Positions 1-9,224 of a DNA stretch of 64,000 nucleotides are shown here, piece by piece. The DNA comes from Paenibacillus sp. FSL R5-0517 (GTDB taxonomy: Bacteria > Bacillota > Bacilli > Paenibacillales > Paenibacillaceae): the NCBI RefSeq assembly GCF_037974355.1, contig NZ_CP150235.1, forward strand, positions 1,240,001 to 1,304,000. Direction: 5' to 3'. Position numbers and translations under genes: made by a program. The notes beneath the pieces are model-generated. The model was not told where the DNA came from and did no database searches. It worked only from the letters and a program-made list of their open reading frames with translations. Position 1 is the first letter of the stretch. Each line of letters starts with the position of its first letter.

Positions 1-1464
1 TCGATTACCCTGCTCGATTCCACGGGTCAATTGCTCAAGAACCGACCTACAGCTGAATTAAAACCGAGTGCCCATGTGACACAGCAAGGGTGGTTTCAGT
101 CTGCGCTTCGTGTGCCGGATCACCTGAGTTTCTCGTTACCTCATATTCAGAATATGTACACAGGCCCATATAAATGGGTCGTTTCCATGAGCAAAGGCAT
201 AACGATACGGCAAAATGGTCAGGATCGGCAGGTTATCCTGCTGGTCGATATCAATTTCAAACAGATGGATGAATTGAGCCGCCGGGTCAGTCTGGGGCAA
301 CGGGGATACGTCTACATCATTGATGAGAGTGCGGGCAATATTGTGTACCATCCGCAGCAGCAATTGATGTATATGGGACTCAAAAGTGAGAATATCGAAC
401 AGGCATTGGTGGCTTCAGGCAGTTACGAAGATGAGGCAGATGGACAGAAAAGGCTGAATACCGTGAAGTCAGTTGCCAATATTGGATGGAAAATTGTCGG
501 TGTGGCCTATTTGGATGAAATTATGACAACACGTCAGGAAGTGAACGGATATCTCATTCGTGTACTGGTCGTTGTGCTCGTGCTGGTCATCCTCGTATCG
601 CTCTTTCTTTCCTCCAGTCTGACTCGTCCGATCCGGCGAATGGAGCGCAAGATGAAGGCTGTGGAGCGCGGGGATTTCAACGTGGAGTTGCCTATCGAAG
701 GACCGCTTGAAGTGGAACGTTTATCCCGTCGCTTCAACCTGATGGTCAATAAAATCCGAACCCTGATGGATGAGATCATTCATGAACAGGAGCAGAAGCG
801 TCGTCTGGAGCTGGAAGCCTTGCAGGCCCAGATCAATCCGCATTTTTTGTATAATACGCTGAATTCCGTGGTGCGCATGGTCGGCATGAGCCGCAATGAG
901 GAAGTGATCACGATGATCACGTCTCTTTCGCGCCTATTCCGCATCAGTCTCAGTCAAGGTAAAACGATTATCACGGTCAGGGAAGAGCTGGAGCATGCGC
1001 AGCATTATTTGACGATTCAACAGATGAGATTCAAGCGAAAATTCAACTTTAACATTCAGGCAGATGAGACGCTCCTGGAATGCCTGACCTTAAAGCTGGT
1101 GCTTCAACCCCTGATTGAGAACGCCATTGTTCATGGCATCGAGTACCACATGGACGAAGGAAGTATTGAGGTCGATGTTTATTGTGAGGACAACAAGCTG
1201 GTGTTTCGCATTACAGATAATGGGGTCGGCATGACGGAAGAACAGATGTCGGGATTGTTAAGTGGCCGTCCGGTTGTCAAAAGCGGTGCAGGATCAGGTG
1301 TCGCGGTACGCAATGTACATGACCGAATCCGGCTCTATTACGGGGAGGGTTATGGTCTTGAATTTGCAAGTGAGCTGGAAGAAGGCACCACGGTCTGGAT
1401 TCGAATTCCCATTCAATCGCAGCAGAAGGAGGTCGAGCCTGATGACGGACAAACAAGCGAATAG
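1..1464 (+). CDS. YesM-type sensor histidine kinase, 5' end outside window
   Basis: Membrane sensor kinase that would phosphorylate an AraC-type (YesN-like) response regulator, probably in sugar sensing. The frame is open to base 1, so the N-terminus is missing. What remains is the end of an extracellular Cache-like sensor (GYVYIIDESAGNIVYHP), one membrane segment near 545-610, a HAMP region, the phospho-acceptor motif QINPHFLYNTLN with His at about 841, an N-box (LVLQPLIENAIVHG) and a G-box (DNGVGM). These are hallmarks of the His_kinase/HATPase pair of the YesM group. It overlaps the next gene by 23 bp, so the kinase and the sugar-binding lipoprotein are co-translated. Its response regulator is not in the window and may lie upstream. 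Confidence 0.93.
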   Translation, partial: SITLLDSTGQLLKNRPTAELKPSAHVTQQGWFQSALRVPDHLSFSLPHIQNMYTGPYKWVVSMSKGITIRQNGQDRQVILLVDINFKQMDELSRRVSLGQRGYVYIIDESAGNIVYHPQQQLMYMGLKSENIEQALVASGSYEDEADGQKRLNTVKSVANIGWKIVGVAYLDEIMTTRQEVNGYLIRVLVVVLVLVILVSLFLSSSLTRPIRRMERKMKAVERGDFNVELPIEGPLEVERLSRRFNLMVNKIRTLMDEIIHEQEQKRRLELEALQAQINPHFLYNTLNSVVRMVGMSRNEEVITMITSLSRLFRISLSQGKTIITVREELEHAQHYLTIQQMRFKRKFNFNIQADETLLECLTLKLVLQPLIENAIVHGIEYHMDEGSIEVDVYCEDNKLVFRITDNGVGMTEEQMSGLLSGRPVVKSGAGSGVAVRNVHDRIRLYYGEGYGLEFASELEEGTTVWIRIPIQSQQKEVEPDDGQTSE

Positions 1465-2614
1465 GAACGATGCCCGTAGAGTTAAAGGATTGAATATTTG
1501 TACGTATTGGAAAAAGGTTGCTGCGAGCATCCCGGGATTTCGGAAACGTCGGTTGTTAACTGTGACAGTTGCAAGCTTCTGTCTGCTTATAAGCAGTGCC
1601 TGTGGCCTCTCGAGTCCAGATGCTGCGGCAGTACCATCACGTATTGCACTGATTACACCAGCAGGCACTGGCGAACTTGCGGAAGCCATCCGGCTTGGTG
1701 CCGAAGCGGCTGCCAAAGAGAGTGGGGTGGAACTGATTACCGTGGAAGCATACCCTTCCGAGGGTCATGTGTACACACCTGCCCTTCTGGACGCTGATCG
1801 AAGTCAGATGAAGGTCAAACAGGCAAATCCGAACAGCCAAACGTTGTCTCGCAGTGTGCGAGAGCAGGCACAGGTTGAAGCAGCCGCATTGGCTCTGAAG
1901 CAGGGGGCATCAGCTCTATTGGTTGATCCCCTGAGTGAGAAGGCACTTAGCAATATTATTCAGGAGGCACAGACATCAAATTCCGATGGAACCATCGTTC
2001 CTGTCATTGTGCTTAACGATGAATTTCCCGTGAAAGGTGTAACCAGTATCATCTCCATGGATAATGTCGAGGCAGGGAGACAGGCGGGCCAGGCCATGGC
2101 GGAGCTGCTGAAAGGGCGAGGGCGTGTAGCATTATTGGGTCCAGACCCCGTTAATTCCGGTCTGATTCAGAGAGAGCAGGGGGTAATGGAAGTCCTGGTA
2201 CAGTATCCTGATATTCAAGTGGAACCCAAATCGATATGTAATACACGGGATGGATGTTGGCAGACTGCGAAGCAATTGCTGGACCAGCAGGATGTGGATG
2301 GCTTTATCACTCTTCAGGAACCGGCTTCATTGGGAGCAGCTGATGAACTGAATCGACGCAACTCTGCAGACAAAGTAAGAATTGTTGGATTCGGCAGTGA
2401 ACAACAGCAACTGGAGCAATTGCAAGAAGGGGTCTTTGATCATCTTATCGTCCAGAATGGATATAGCGCAGGTTATCTGGGATTGAATCAAGCCGTTGCA
2501 CGGCTGAACAATCAACAGGTGCAATCGAGAGTTCTACTTGAGACGAAGCTGGTTAGTACAGACAATATGTTCTGGATGGATAACCAGAAGCTGTTGTTTC
2601 CTTTTGTACAATGA
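1442..2614 (+). CDS. Sugar-binding lipoprotein (periplasmic-binding-protein type)
   Basis: 390-aa solute-binding protein of the LacI/ribose-binding fold, probably anchored outside the membrane to capture a sugar or to feed the upstream sensor kinase. I chose ATG 1442 because AAGGAGG lies 8 bases upstream; a longer frame exists but has no such site. A basic N-terminus is followed by a hydrophobic stretch and a lipobox ending LISSAC (Cys about residue 54), an unusually long lead for a lipoprotein. The core shows typical features: ALITPAGTGELAEAIRLGAEAAAKE, then GASALLVDPLSEKAL, then a DNVEAGRQAGQAMAELL segment. Together with the kinase and mglBAC it makes a sense-and-import cluster. The exact sugar is unknown. 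Confidence 0.88.
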   Translation: MTDKQANRNDARRVKGLNICTYWKKVAASIPGFRKRRLLTVTVASFCLLISSACGLSSPDAAAVPSRIALITPAGTGELAEAIRLGAEAAAKESGVELITVEAYPSEGHVYTPALLDADRSQMKVKQANPNSQTLSRSVREQAQVEAAALALKQGASALLVDPLSEKALSNIIQEAQTSNSDGTIVPVIVLNDEFPVKGVTSIISMDNVEAGRQAGQAMAELLKGRGRVALLGPDPVNSGLIQREQGVMEVLVQYPDIQVEPKSICNTRDGCWQTAKQLLDQQDVDGFITLQEPASLGAADELNRRNSADKVRIVGFGSEQQQLEQLQEGVFDHLIVQNGYSAGYLGLNQAVARLNNQQVQSRVLLETKLVSTDNMFWMDNQKLLFPFVQ

Positions 2615-2713
2615 ACGGATGCTGGAACGAATGGTGAATGAGAAAAATTAAGCTGTTTTTTAACTTGAGGAAGATTTCGATAGAACAGGTGAAGATATTG
2701 TATTCGAATTTAA

Positions 2714-2727
2714 TGTAAACCCTTTCA
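2714..2727. promoter_or_regulatory. Candidate cre (CcpA) site before mglB
   Basis: TGTAAACCCTTTCA differs from the cre pattern TGWAAACGNTNNCA at one position (C for the central G). It lies 51 bp before the mglB start, where carbon catabolite repression of a sugar importer would be expected. This is a pattern match only. Confidence 0.45.
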
Positions 2728-2777
2728 TAATAAAGACATCGGTTAAGCCGAATGAACTTGGGGGAGGTCATTAGGAT

Positions 2778-3839
2778 ATGAAGAAAACATGGATGACACT
2801 GTTGATTACAGCATGTATGGTTGTGGCGGCGGGTTGCAGTAGCGGTGGAGACAGCGCAGGTGGAAGTACAGGAACAGATACAGGAGGCCAAACAGCAGCC
2901 GGGACGGAAACGCCCAAGATTGGTGTCGCCATCTACAAATTCGATGATACATTCATGACGGGGGTACGTAATGCGATGACCGCAGCAGCGGAAGGTTTTG
3001 CGACTCTGGATATTGTGGATAGCCAGAATGCACAGCCAACCCAGAACGAGAAGGTCGATCTGTTTGTGTCCAAGAAATACAATGCCATGGCCGTGAATCC
3101 GGTGGACCGGACGGCAGCAGGTGTCATTATTGACAAGGCTAAGGCAGCGAACATTCCAGTGGTTTTCCTTAACCGTGAGCCCGTGGCTGAAGATATGAAC
3201 AAGTGGGATAAAGTGTACTACGTAGGAGCAAAAGCGGAGGAGTCCGGTACGATCTCTGGACAGCTGATTGTGGACTACTGGAAGGCACATCCGGAAGCAG
3301 ATAAAAACGGCGATGGCAAACTGCAATACGTCATGCTGAAAGGGGAACCGGGTCATCAGGATGCAGAGCTTCGGACCAAATATTCGGTTCAGGCCATCCA
3401 GGATGCCGGTATCGAAGTGGAAGCATTGGCGGAAGACACGGCCATGTGGGACCGTGTGAAGGGTCAGGAGAAAATGCAAGCTTTCCTGGCATCCCACGGC
3501 GACAAGATTGAAGCCGTTCTTGCGAACAATGATGACATGGCCTTGGGTGCCATTGAGGCATTGAAAGCAGCCGGATACTTCAAGGATGGCAAATCGATGC
3601 CGGTTGTAGGTGTAGATGCAACAGCTCCAGCCATTCAGGCTCTACAGGATGGAACGATGCTGGGCACGGTGCTCAATGATGCCAAGAATCAGGGTGCAGC
3701 CACGGTGGCACTGGCTTCCGTACTTGCCAAAGGTGAGACACCAACGAAGGAAAATACCAAATACGATATTACCGATGGTAAATACGTCTGGATTGCATAC
3801 AAAAAGATTACCAAAGACAACATTGCCGACGCCCAATAA
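2778..3839 (+). CDS. mglB: Galactose/glucose-type ABC substrate-binding lipoprotein MglB
   Basis: 353-aa extracytoplasmic sugar-binding lipoprotein of the MglBAC importer. The signal peptide ends in the lipobox VAAGC (Cys20), followed by a Ser/Gly/Thr linker. The sequence DKNGDGKLQ, at about residues 174-182, matches the calcium-binding loop typical of the galactose/glucose-binding protein, which is why I prefer MglB over ribose- or xylose-binding relatives. AVNPVDRTAAGVIIDKAK and LANNDDMALGAIEALK are also family hallmarks. GGGGGAGG sits about 10 bases before the ATG. A terminator-like hairpin separates it from mglA, as expected where the binding protein is needed in excess. Confidence 0.93.
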   Translation: MKKTWMTLLITACMVVAAGCSSGGDSAGGSTGTDTGGQTAAGTETPKIGVAIYKFDDTFMTGVRNAMTAAAEGFATLDIVDSQNAQPTQNEKVDLFVSKKYNAMAVNPVDRTAAGVIIDKAKAANIPVVFLNREPVAEDMNKWDKVYYVGAKAEESGTISGQLIVDYWKAHPEADKNGDGKLQYVMLKGEPGHQDAELRTKYSVQAIQDAGIEVEALAEDTAMWDRVKGQEKMQAFLASHGDKIEAVLANNDDMALGAIEALKAAGYFKDGKSMPVVGVDATAPAIQALQDGTMLGTVLNDAKNQGAATVALASVLAKGETPTKENTKYDITDGKYVWIAYKKITKDNIADAQ

Positions 3840-3850
3840 CAGCACGAGAC

Positions 3851-3886
3851 AGGGACGTCCGACATTCGGGTAACGTCCCTTTTTTG
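3851..3886 (+). terminator. Hairpin between mglB and mglA
   Basis: AGGGACGT pairs with ACGTCCCT across a 14-base loop and is followed by six T. The position inside the operon suggests partial termination, giving more mglB than mglA/mglC transcript. Confidence 0.8.
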
Positions 3887-3913
3887 CTGGTCATATGGAA
3901 GGGAGGAACCAAG

Positions 3914-5419
3914 ATGGAGTCACCTTACCTGCTGGAGATGAATGGAGTCTCGAAAGCATTTCCGGGTGTGCAGGCACTAAGTCAGGTTACATTGAAACTG
4001 AAGCCCGGTACGGTTCATGCCTTGATGGGAGAGAATGGAGCGGGCAAATCCACACTAATGAAATGTCTGTTCGGGATGTATCATCCGGATGAAGGAACGA
4101 TACGCATCGAAGGAAATGATGTGGATATTCCGAATTCCAAGGCGGCACTTCAGCAAGGCATATCCATGATTCATCAGGAGCTGAATCCGGTCCCGCATCG
4201 CCCGGTGATGGAGAATATCTGGCTGGGGCGTTTTCCGATGAAGGGAATACTGGTGGACGAGAAACGGATGTATTCCGATACACTGGCTCTGTTTAAGGAC
4301 CTGAATCTGGATATTGATCCGAAGGCTCAAGCGGGAACATTGTCTGTCTCCAAGATTCAATCGATGGAAATCGCCAAGGCGGTCTCATTCAATTCCAAAG
4401 TTATTGTCATGGATGAACCCACCTCTTCCCTGACAGGCAAGGAAGTGGAGCAACTCTTCGCCATTATTAATGAACTACGCAGTCGGGGGGTGTCCATTAT
4501 CTACATTTCCCACAAGATGGAGGAGATCCTGACGATCTCGGATGAAGTGACAATCATGCGTGATGGCTTCGTTGTCGGGACTTGGGATGCTGCGGATTTA
4601 ACGACAGATCTGATTATTACACGCATGGTGGGTCGTGATCTGGATGAACGTTTCCCGGAACGCACCAACGTACCTGGTGAAGTGATATTAAAGGCCGAGG
4701 GTCTGACATCCAACCAGTCCAAATCGTTTTGTGATGTATCCTTTGAGCTGCGAAAAGGTGAAGTGCTCGGTATTGGCGGCTTGGTTGGAGCACAGCGGAC
4801 AGAACTGATGGAATCCTTGTTCGGACTGCGCGGACTCGCTTCAGGTACGATTTCGATTCATGGGCGCAAGGTGAAGATTAATTCCCCCGCAGCAGCGAAA
4901 CGTCATAATATCGCGTTGCTCACGGAAGAACGAAGGGTTACAGGAATATTCCCCGTGTTGTCGGTGTATGAGAATACGATCATTGCCAGTCTGGGGCGCT
5001 ACCGCAATCGCGTGGGCTTGCTGGATGAGAAAAAGGGACGGGAAGAAGCACGGGAACAGACGCAGAAGTTCAGAACCAAAACGCCTTCAGTTAACACGCT
5101 GATTCGAAACCTGTCGGGCGGTAATCAACAGAAAGTTCTGTTGGCCCGCTGGTTGCTGACTGATCCGGAGATTCTGTTGCTGGATGAACCGACACGTGGA
5201 ATCGATGTAGGGGCCAAGTTCGAGATTTACACCATTATTACGGAACTGGCTCGTCAGGGCAAAAGCATTATTATGATTAGTTCGGAGATGCCTGAACTGC
5301 TGGGTATGTCGGATCGCATTATGGTGATGAGTGAAGGGCGTCTAACCGGAATCGTGGACGGAGCCGAGGCAACAGAGCAGGATATTATGAGGCTGGCCGC
5401 TCAGCAGCGGATGGCTTAG
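3914..5419 (+). CDS. mglA: Sugar ABC transporter ATP-binding protein MglA
   Basis: 501-aa double ATPase of the carbohydrate-uptake CUT2 group, energising the MglC channel at the inner membrane face. The first domain has Walker A GENGAGKS and Walker B VIVMDEPTSSL. The second has the relaxed P-loop region (GGLVGAQRTE) usual in this family, with signature LSGGNQQK and Walker B LLLDEPTRGID. The start at 3914 follows GGGAGG by 7 bases; the frame is open further upstream, but no better start is seen. Gene order mglB-mglA-mglC and the tight 15-bp gap to mglC support one operon. Confidence 0.95.
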   Translation: MESPYLLEMNGVSKAFPGVQALSQVTLKLKPGTVHALMGENGAGKSTLMKCLFGMYHPDEGTIRIEGNDVDIPNSKAALQQGISMIHQELNPVPHRPVMENIWLGRFPMKGILVDEKRMYSDTLALFKDLNLDIDPKAQAGTLSVSKIQSMEIAKAVSFNSKVIVMDEPTSSLTGKEVEQLFAIINELRSRGVSIIYISHKMEEILTISDEVTIMRDGFVVGTWDAADLTTDLIITRMVGRDLDERFPERTNVPGEVILKAEGLTSNQSKSFCDVSFELRKGEVLGIGGLVGAQRTELMESLFGLRGLASGTISIHGRKVKINSPAAAKRHNIALLTEERRVTGIFPVLSVYENTIIASLGRYRNRVGLLDEKKGREEAREQTQKFRTKTPSVNTLIRNLSGGNQQKVLLARWLLTDPEILLLDEPTRGIDVGAKFEIYTIITELARQGKSIIMISSEMPELLGMSDRIMVMSEGRLTGIVDGAEATEQDIMRLAAQQRMA

Positions 5420-5434
5420 TCAGGAGGGAAACAG

Positions 5435-6454
5435 ATGAACACACAGATGATCAATCAAGTGAAAAATTATGTAACACAACGCGCTATCTTTATCGTATTG
5501 ATTCTGCTCATCATTGGTATAGCTATTGCCGATCCGAATTTTCTTGCCTTCTCTACACTGCGGGACATCTTACAGCAATCCTCCACACGGGCCATTATTG
5601 CACTCGGTGCAGCCTTTATCCTCGTCACGGGTGGGGTTGATCTGTCCGCGGGAAGGGTGGTTGGTCTGACGGCTGTTGTATCGGCATCGATGCTGCAAAT
5701 TGATGAGTATGCGAACCGCTTCTTCCCCGATCTGCCCCATTTGCCGGTGTTGTTGCCGATTCTGGTTGGAATCACCGCAGGTCTATTCGTGGGTTTGGTC
5801 AATGGACTGATTGTCGCTAAATTACATGTGCCCCCTTTTATCGCAACGCTGGGTACAATGGTTGCCGTGTATGGACTGAACTCCATCTATTTTGATACGG
5901 AACCCAATCAGTCACAGCCGATCGGAGGATTAAGACCTGATTTTACCGTCATTGGCTCTGGATACATTGATCTGGGCGGGGGTTATTCCATCCCGTATAT
6001 TGTCCTTATCGCTATTGCGGTGGCTTTAATCTGCTGGGTGATCTTTAACAAAACACGTCTCGGCAAAAATATGTACGCGATCGGCGGTAACATTCAGGCA
6101 GCACATGTATCCGGGATTCATGTGGCCCGCAACCTGGTTGCCTTGTATGCGATTGCAGGGGCATTATATGGCCTGGGTGGCGTGCTCGAGGCAGCCCGAA
6201 CGGGTGGAGCAACAAACAATTACGGTAATATGTATGAGCTGGATGCGATTGCCGCATGTGTGGTAGGTGGCGTATCGACAGCGGGTGGTATTGGAACGGT
6301 ACCTGGAGTTATGGCGGGTGTGCTGATCTTCGGGGTCATTAACTATGGTCTGACGTTTATCGGTGTGAGTCCGTACTGGCAATTGATTATCAAAGGATTG
6401 ATCATTGTTGCTGCGGTGGCTTTTGACATCCGTAAGTATATGGCGAAGAAATAA
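5435..6454 (+). CDS. mglC: Galactose/methylgalactoside ABC transporter permease MglC
   Basis: 339-aa integral membrane permease of the CUT2 (RbsC/MglC) family forming the sugar channel. It shows about eight to ten hydrophobic segments and the conserved stretch GAAFILVTGGVDLSAG near the N-terminus. The segment with TRLGKNMYAIGGN and AARTGGATNNYGNMYELDAIAACVVGG is characteristic of this family. AGGAGGG lies 7-8 bases before the ATG. It is the last gene of the mgl operon. The region just downstream contains a reversed, degenerate copy of repeat family A, which may also provide the 3' hairpin. Confidence 0.94.
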   Translation: MNTQMINQVKNYVTQRAIFIVLILLIIGIAIADPNFLAFSTLRDILQQSSTRAIIALGAAFILVTGGVDLSAGRVVGLTAVVSASMLQIDEYANRFFPDLPHLPVLLPILVGITAGLFVGLVNGLIVAKLHVPPFIATLGTMVAVYGLNSIYFDTEPNQSQPIGGLRPDFTVIGSGYIDLGGGYSIPYIVLIAIAVALICWVIFNKTRLGKNMYAIGGNIQAAHVSGIHVARNLVALYAIAGALYGLGGVLEAARTGGATNNYGNMYELDAIAACVVGGVSTAGGIGTVPGVMAGVLIFGVINYGLTFIGVSPYWQLIIKGLIIVAAVAFDIRKYMAKK

Positions 6455-6455
6455 G

Positions 6456-6639
6456 ATTAACGTGAAAAGGTTACACCAGTCACTCCGATGACAGAACAAC
6501 CTTCTGATCGCTGTTATCCCCAGATTTTTTGATTCCCTTCTAAAGAAGTGAAAATCCGGGGATAAAGGCGCACGCTCCGCTTCTTCAGGTTATTTCTGTC
6601 CTCTACGTTATCGTGTAAACAATTTGTTCATCTTATATG
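6456..6639 (-). repeat. Repeat family A, copy 1 (reverse, degenerate ends)
   Basis: Reverse-oriented copy of the roughly 195-bp intergenic element also found at 30813, 48285, 63469 and, truncated, at 44389. The core is well kept: CACTCCGATGACAGAACAAC, TTATCCCCAGATTTTTTGA, ATCCGGGGATAAAGGCG and CGCTCCGCTTCTTCAGG. The terminal inverted repeats have decayed: the right end still reads CTTATATGG, while the left end is barely recognisable. Boundaries are approximate. Confidence 0.8.
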
Positions 6640-6649
6640 GTAAAGCAGC

Positions 6650-6686
6650 AAAAAAGCCAGCTCTCGGGATATAGAGAGCTGGCTTT
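6650..6686 (-). terminator. Rho-independent terminator
   Basis: AAGCCAGCTCTC and GAGAGCTGGCTT form a 12-bp stem. On the minus strand it is followed by TTTTTT, directly after the stop of the small membrane protein gene. Confidence 0.85.
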
Positions 6687-6691
6687 AAGCG

Positions 6692-7027
6692 TTATGCATT
6701 TACAAACCAATCTACGACAGTAATTATAGGACTAATAATACAAAATACCAGCATAAATGCGGCCACATTACGGGCAACACTTGTGCCATAATGCGCACGA
6801 TATTTTTTGGCGATCAGGAAGGCTGGAATCCAGAAGAGGGCTGCTACTACAAATGGTATGTGAAGTCCTTGAGTTCCATTGCTATAAATAGGTATGTTTA
6901 TTAAGTTGAAAAGGTAATGACTGATCATAAAATCGGCTTTGCCCCATGGAAAGTTAAAGGCAAGGCCCATCGTCAGGACGAGCAGAGACAGCGTCCCGAA
7001 GCCCAGTGGTTTGCGTTGTGTTGTCAT
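6692..7027 (-). CDS. Small integral membrane protein, function unknown
   Basis: 111-aa protein not assigned to a family. It has three or four hydrophobic segments (LSLLVLTMGLAFNFPW, IPFVVAALFWIPAFLIA, NVAAFMLVFCIISPIITVVDW), so it is almost certainly in the membrane. ATG 7027 is preceded by GGAGG at 7 bases, and a strong terminator follows the stop, which supports a real single-gene unit. Its neighbours give no functional hint: the mgl operon converges on it and an orphan kinase is divergent. Confidence 0.7.
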   Translation of the reverse strand: MTTQRKPLGFGTLSLLVLTMGLAFNFPWGKADFMISHYLFNLINIPIYSNGTQGLHIPFVVAALFWIPAFLIAKKYRAHYGTSVARNVAAFMLVFCIISPIITVVDWFVNA

Positions 7028-7285
7028 GTGACATCCTCCATAACCAAGAATTTATCCTAAATTAATCCATTAATGTATTGTAACACAATACTAACCATGC
7101 TTAGAGGAATTGTTTCACTTTTGTCGATTACAATTACATCATATGTCCTATTGCCTTCATAAATTATACATTCATGTGAATTTGACCAGCCTCCATTAAT
7201 CGACAACATCAGCTATTCATAATCGATATAATACATGTACATAAGTTGTTTGATGTGAGTTTTATGTCAAAGGGGGCGAGGCTAT

Positions 7286-8857
7286 TTGCTAAGTTACACG
7301 ATGAAAATGGTAATTTTCCCACTGGGCTGTTTGCTTGTCATTCTGTCCTCTTATGTTCTAAGGCTTACCCCTCATTTGGCAATCATGTTGCTTTCGGGGA
7401 CTTTATTGGTAGCAAGTATTTTTGGGGAGAGAAGATATCCTGTACTTAGGAAATTTCAATGGATTTTTCTCGGAACATTCCATTATTTCAGTGAGCTGAA
7501 CTGGTGCAACATGTTGTATTATATGCTCATCCTTTCCATGATTCAGGGCAAACAGCGTGTAGCGCAGACCTTGCCCATTTCACTGCTGTTAATGCTGGAA
7601 TATACGGTGATTCGCCTTTCCTATGTGCCTATAGATGCATATGCATTGCTGGTATCCATGTTTGATTTGTTAACCTCTATTGTCATTATATTTTTATATC
7701 ATACCTTGGTTAACAGTGAGACTGAGAAGCGCAGACTTCGGGAAAAAAATCGGTTCCTCACCCTCCATGATCCGCTGACCGGACTGCTGAATTACGAAGG
7801 GTACATGGAGATGCTAAATAAGGCAGTAGAAGAACATCGCTTTTTTTTGCTTATCCTTTTGAACGTTAATAACTTTAGCGGTTATAAAAAAGCTTCAGAA
7901 GATCCTTGGTGTACGGTAATCACAGGCACAGGCCAGATGATAAGCAATCATTTCACCGAGGCCTATGGCATATCCCGGTATGCAGGAGATCGATTCGCGG
8001 TCGTTTTGCCGGAGATCCAGGATGTGGAAGAACGAATGTCGTCATTGTTGTCCGTTCAGCTGCAAGGACTCCAAGTAAGCTATAGTATCTCCCTGTACCC
8101 GGAAATGTCGAATTCGTTGCAGCACTTTATGACGGTGGCCGAGGATAGACTGCTTCAACAACAGCGCAGCAAATGGCTGAAAAATGAAGAAGAAGTATTT
8201 CGTTCCGAAAGGCTAAGGGCCGTAGGTGAACTGGCCGCGGGGATGGCTCATGAAATTCGGAACCCGCTTACCGCGATTCGAGGATTCCTGCAGCTGTCAC
8301 GTGGACAAGCATTTAATATCGCACCATGGTATGAAGTGATCATGGGTGAGGTGACGAGAGTGACCGATCTGACGGCCGAATTTTTACAGTTTTCGAAACC
8401 TCATGCCAATCATATGAAGCCGGAACAATTGGGCCACTGCCTTGAGCGGGTGATGTCTTTGACTGAGTCAGATGCGGCATCCCGTGGACATCGAATTACA
8501 CTTGAAATGTCGAATGAGCCAGTCGTAATCAACATGGATCGGGATAAGATTGTGCAGGTATTAATCAATCTGATTCGTAACGCCTTTGAAGCAATGACAG
8601 ACCCTGGCGAGGTTCATATGGATTTGTTACAGGAAGGAGACGCTGTACTCATTTCCATTACAGATACAGGAAGCGGCATTCCGGAAAATTCGCTATCCAC
8701 AATCTTTAATCCCTTTTATACAACCAAAGAAGAAGGGACGGGACTGGGACTTGCACTCTGCCAGAAAATCGTTCAGGACCACAATGGCAAAATCACTGTC
8801 CATAGCGAAATGGGGGTTGGTTCAACCTTCACGCTTCATCTGCCAATGGAGACGTAA
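7286..8857 (+). CDS. Membrane histidine kinase with degenerate GGDEF domain
   Basis: 523-aa orphan sensor kinase. Residues 1-150 are hydrophobic with about five or six membrane segments and no large outside domain. Residues 160-290 resemble a diguanylate-cyclase domain (HDPLTGLLNYEGYMEML, then a signature reduced to YAGDRF instead of GGDEF), so cyclase activity is unlikely. The kinase core follows: H-box GMAHEIRNPLTAIRGF with His322, N-box VLINLIRNAFEAM, G-boxes DTGSGIP and EGTGLGLALCQKI. TTG 7286 is preferred because AGGGGGCGAG lies at correct spacing; ATG 7301 has none. The kinase core resembles sporulation-type KinB/KinD relatives. No response regulator is adjacent. Confidence 0.88.
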   Translation: MLSYTMKMVIFPLGCLLVILSSYVLRLTPHLAIMLLSGTLLVASIFGERRYPVLRKFQWIFLGTFHYFSELNWCNMLYYMLILSMIQGKQRVAQTLPISLLLMLEYTVIRLSYVPIDAYALLVSMFDLLTSIVIIFLYHTLVNSETEKRRLREKNRFLTLHDPLTGLLNYEGYMEMLNKAVEEHRFFLLILLNVNNFSGYKKASEDPWCTVITGTGQMISNHFTEAYGISRYAGDRFAVVLPEIQDVEERMSSLLSVQLQGLQVSYSISLYPEMSNSLQHFMTVAEDRLLQQQRSKWLKNEEEVFRSERLRAVGELAAGMAHEIRNPLTAIRGFLQLSRGQAFNIAPWYEVIMGEVTRVTDLTAEFLQFSKPHANHMKPEQLGHCLERVMSLTESDAASRGHRITLEMSNEPVVINMDRDKIVQVLINLIRNAFEAMTDPGEVHMDLLQEGDAVLISITDTGSGIPENSLSTIFNPFYTTKEEGTGLGLALCQKIVQDHNGKITVHSEMGVGSTFTLHLPMET

Positions 8858-8905
8858 TGCGTATATCAAATATAGGGATAGTAGCAGCATGCTTTCATTT
8901 AAAAA

Positions 8906-8950
8906 AAACAAAAAAACGCCGCATTGGGATTGAAGAACCCCATGCGGCGT
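8906..8950 (-). terminator. Terminator, probably bidirectional
   Basis: ACGCCGCAT...ATGCGGCGT forms a long stem with an inner GGG/CCC. The T-run is strong on the minus strand (eight or more T) and weak on the plus strand. It can serve the kinase gene and the minus-strand exporter operon. Confidence 0.75.
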
Positions 8951-9011
8951 CTTGTATTTCGAATAAACTATTGTGCACAAAACACATCGGTTCAGATCAT
9001 TTTAGCTAATT

Positions 9012-9208
9012 TCTAAGGAACATAGGACGTCTTATTTGGCCCTCAGGTCCTTACTTTAATTTGTAAGAAACTTCAGACACGTTATTTCCCAAAAAAACAT
9101 GAAAAAAACGCTGAAAACGCCTGTTTACTCGGATATAACGTGGCTCTGGTTCCTTAGATTTCTGAAGGAGCTTCAAAAGCTTGAATAAGACGCCTCAGAT
9201 TCGTTAGA
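9012..9208. repeat. Repeat family B, copy 1
   Basis: 197-bp intergenic element bounded by inverted ends: TCTAAGGAAC...GACGTCTTATT on the left and AATAAGACGCCTCAGATTCG plus TTAGA on the right. Related motifs recur inside at about 50 bp from each end (TGTAAGAAACTTCAGACACG and CTGGTTCCTTAGA). The second copy, at 24256, has the same architecture and almost the same length. Confidence 0.65.
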
Positions 9209-9224
9209 GCTCGCCCCACACGCT

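Noticed and set aside
6480..6640. A riboswitch downstream of mglC
   Set aside because: The structured sequence is a reverse copy of the dispersed repeat family A, not a gene-specific leader.
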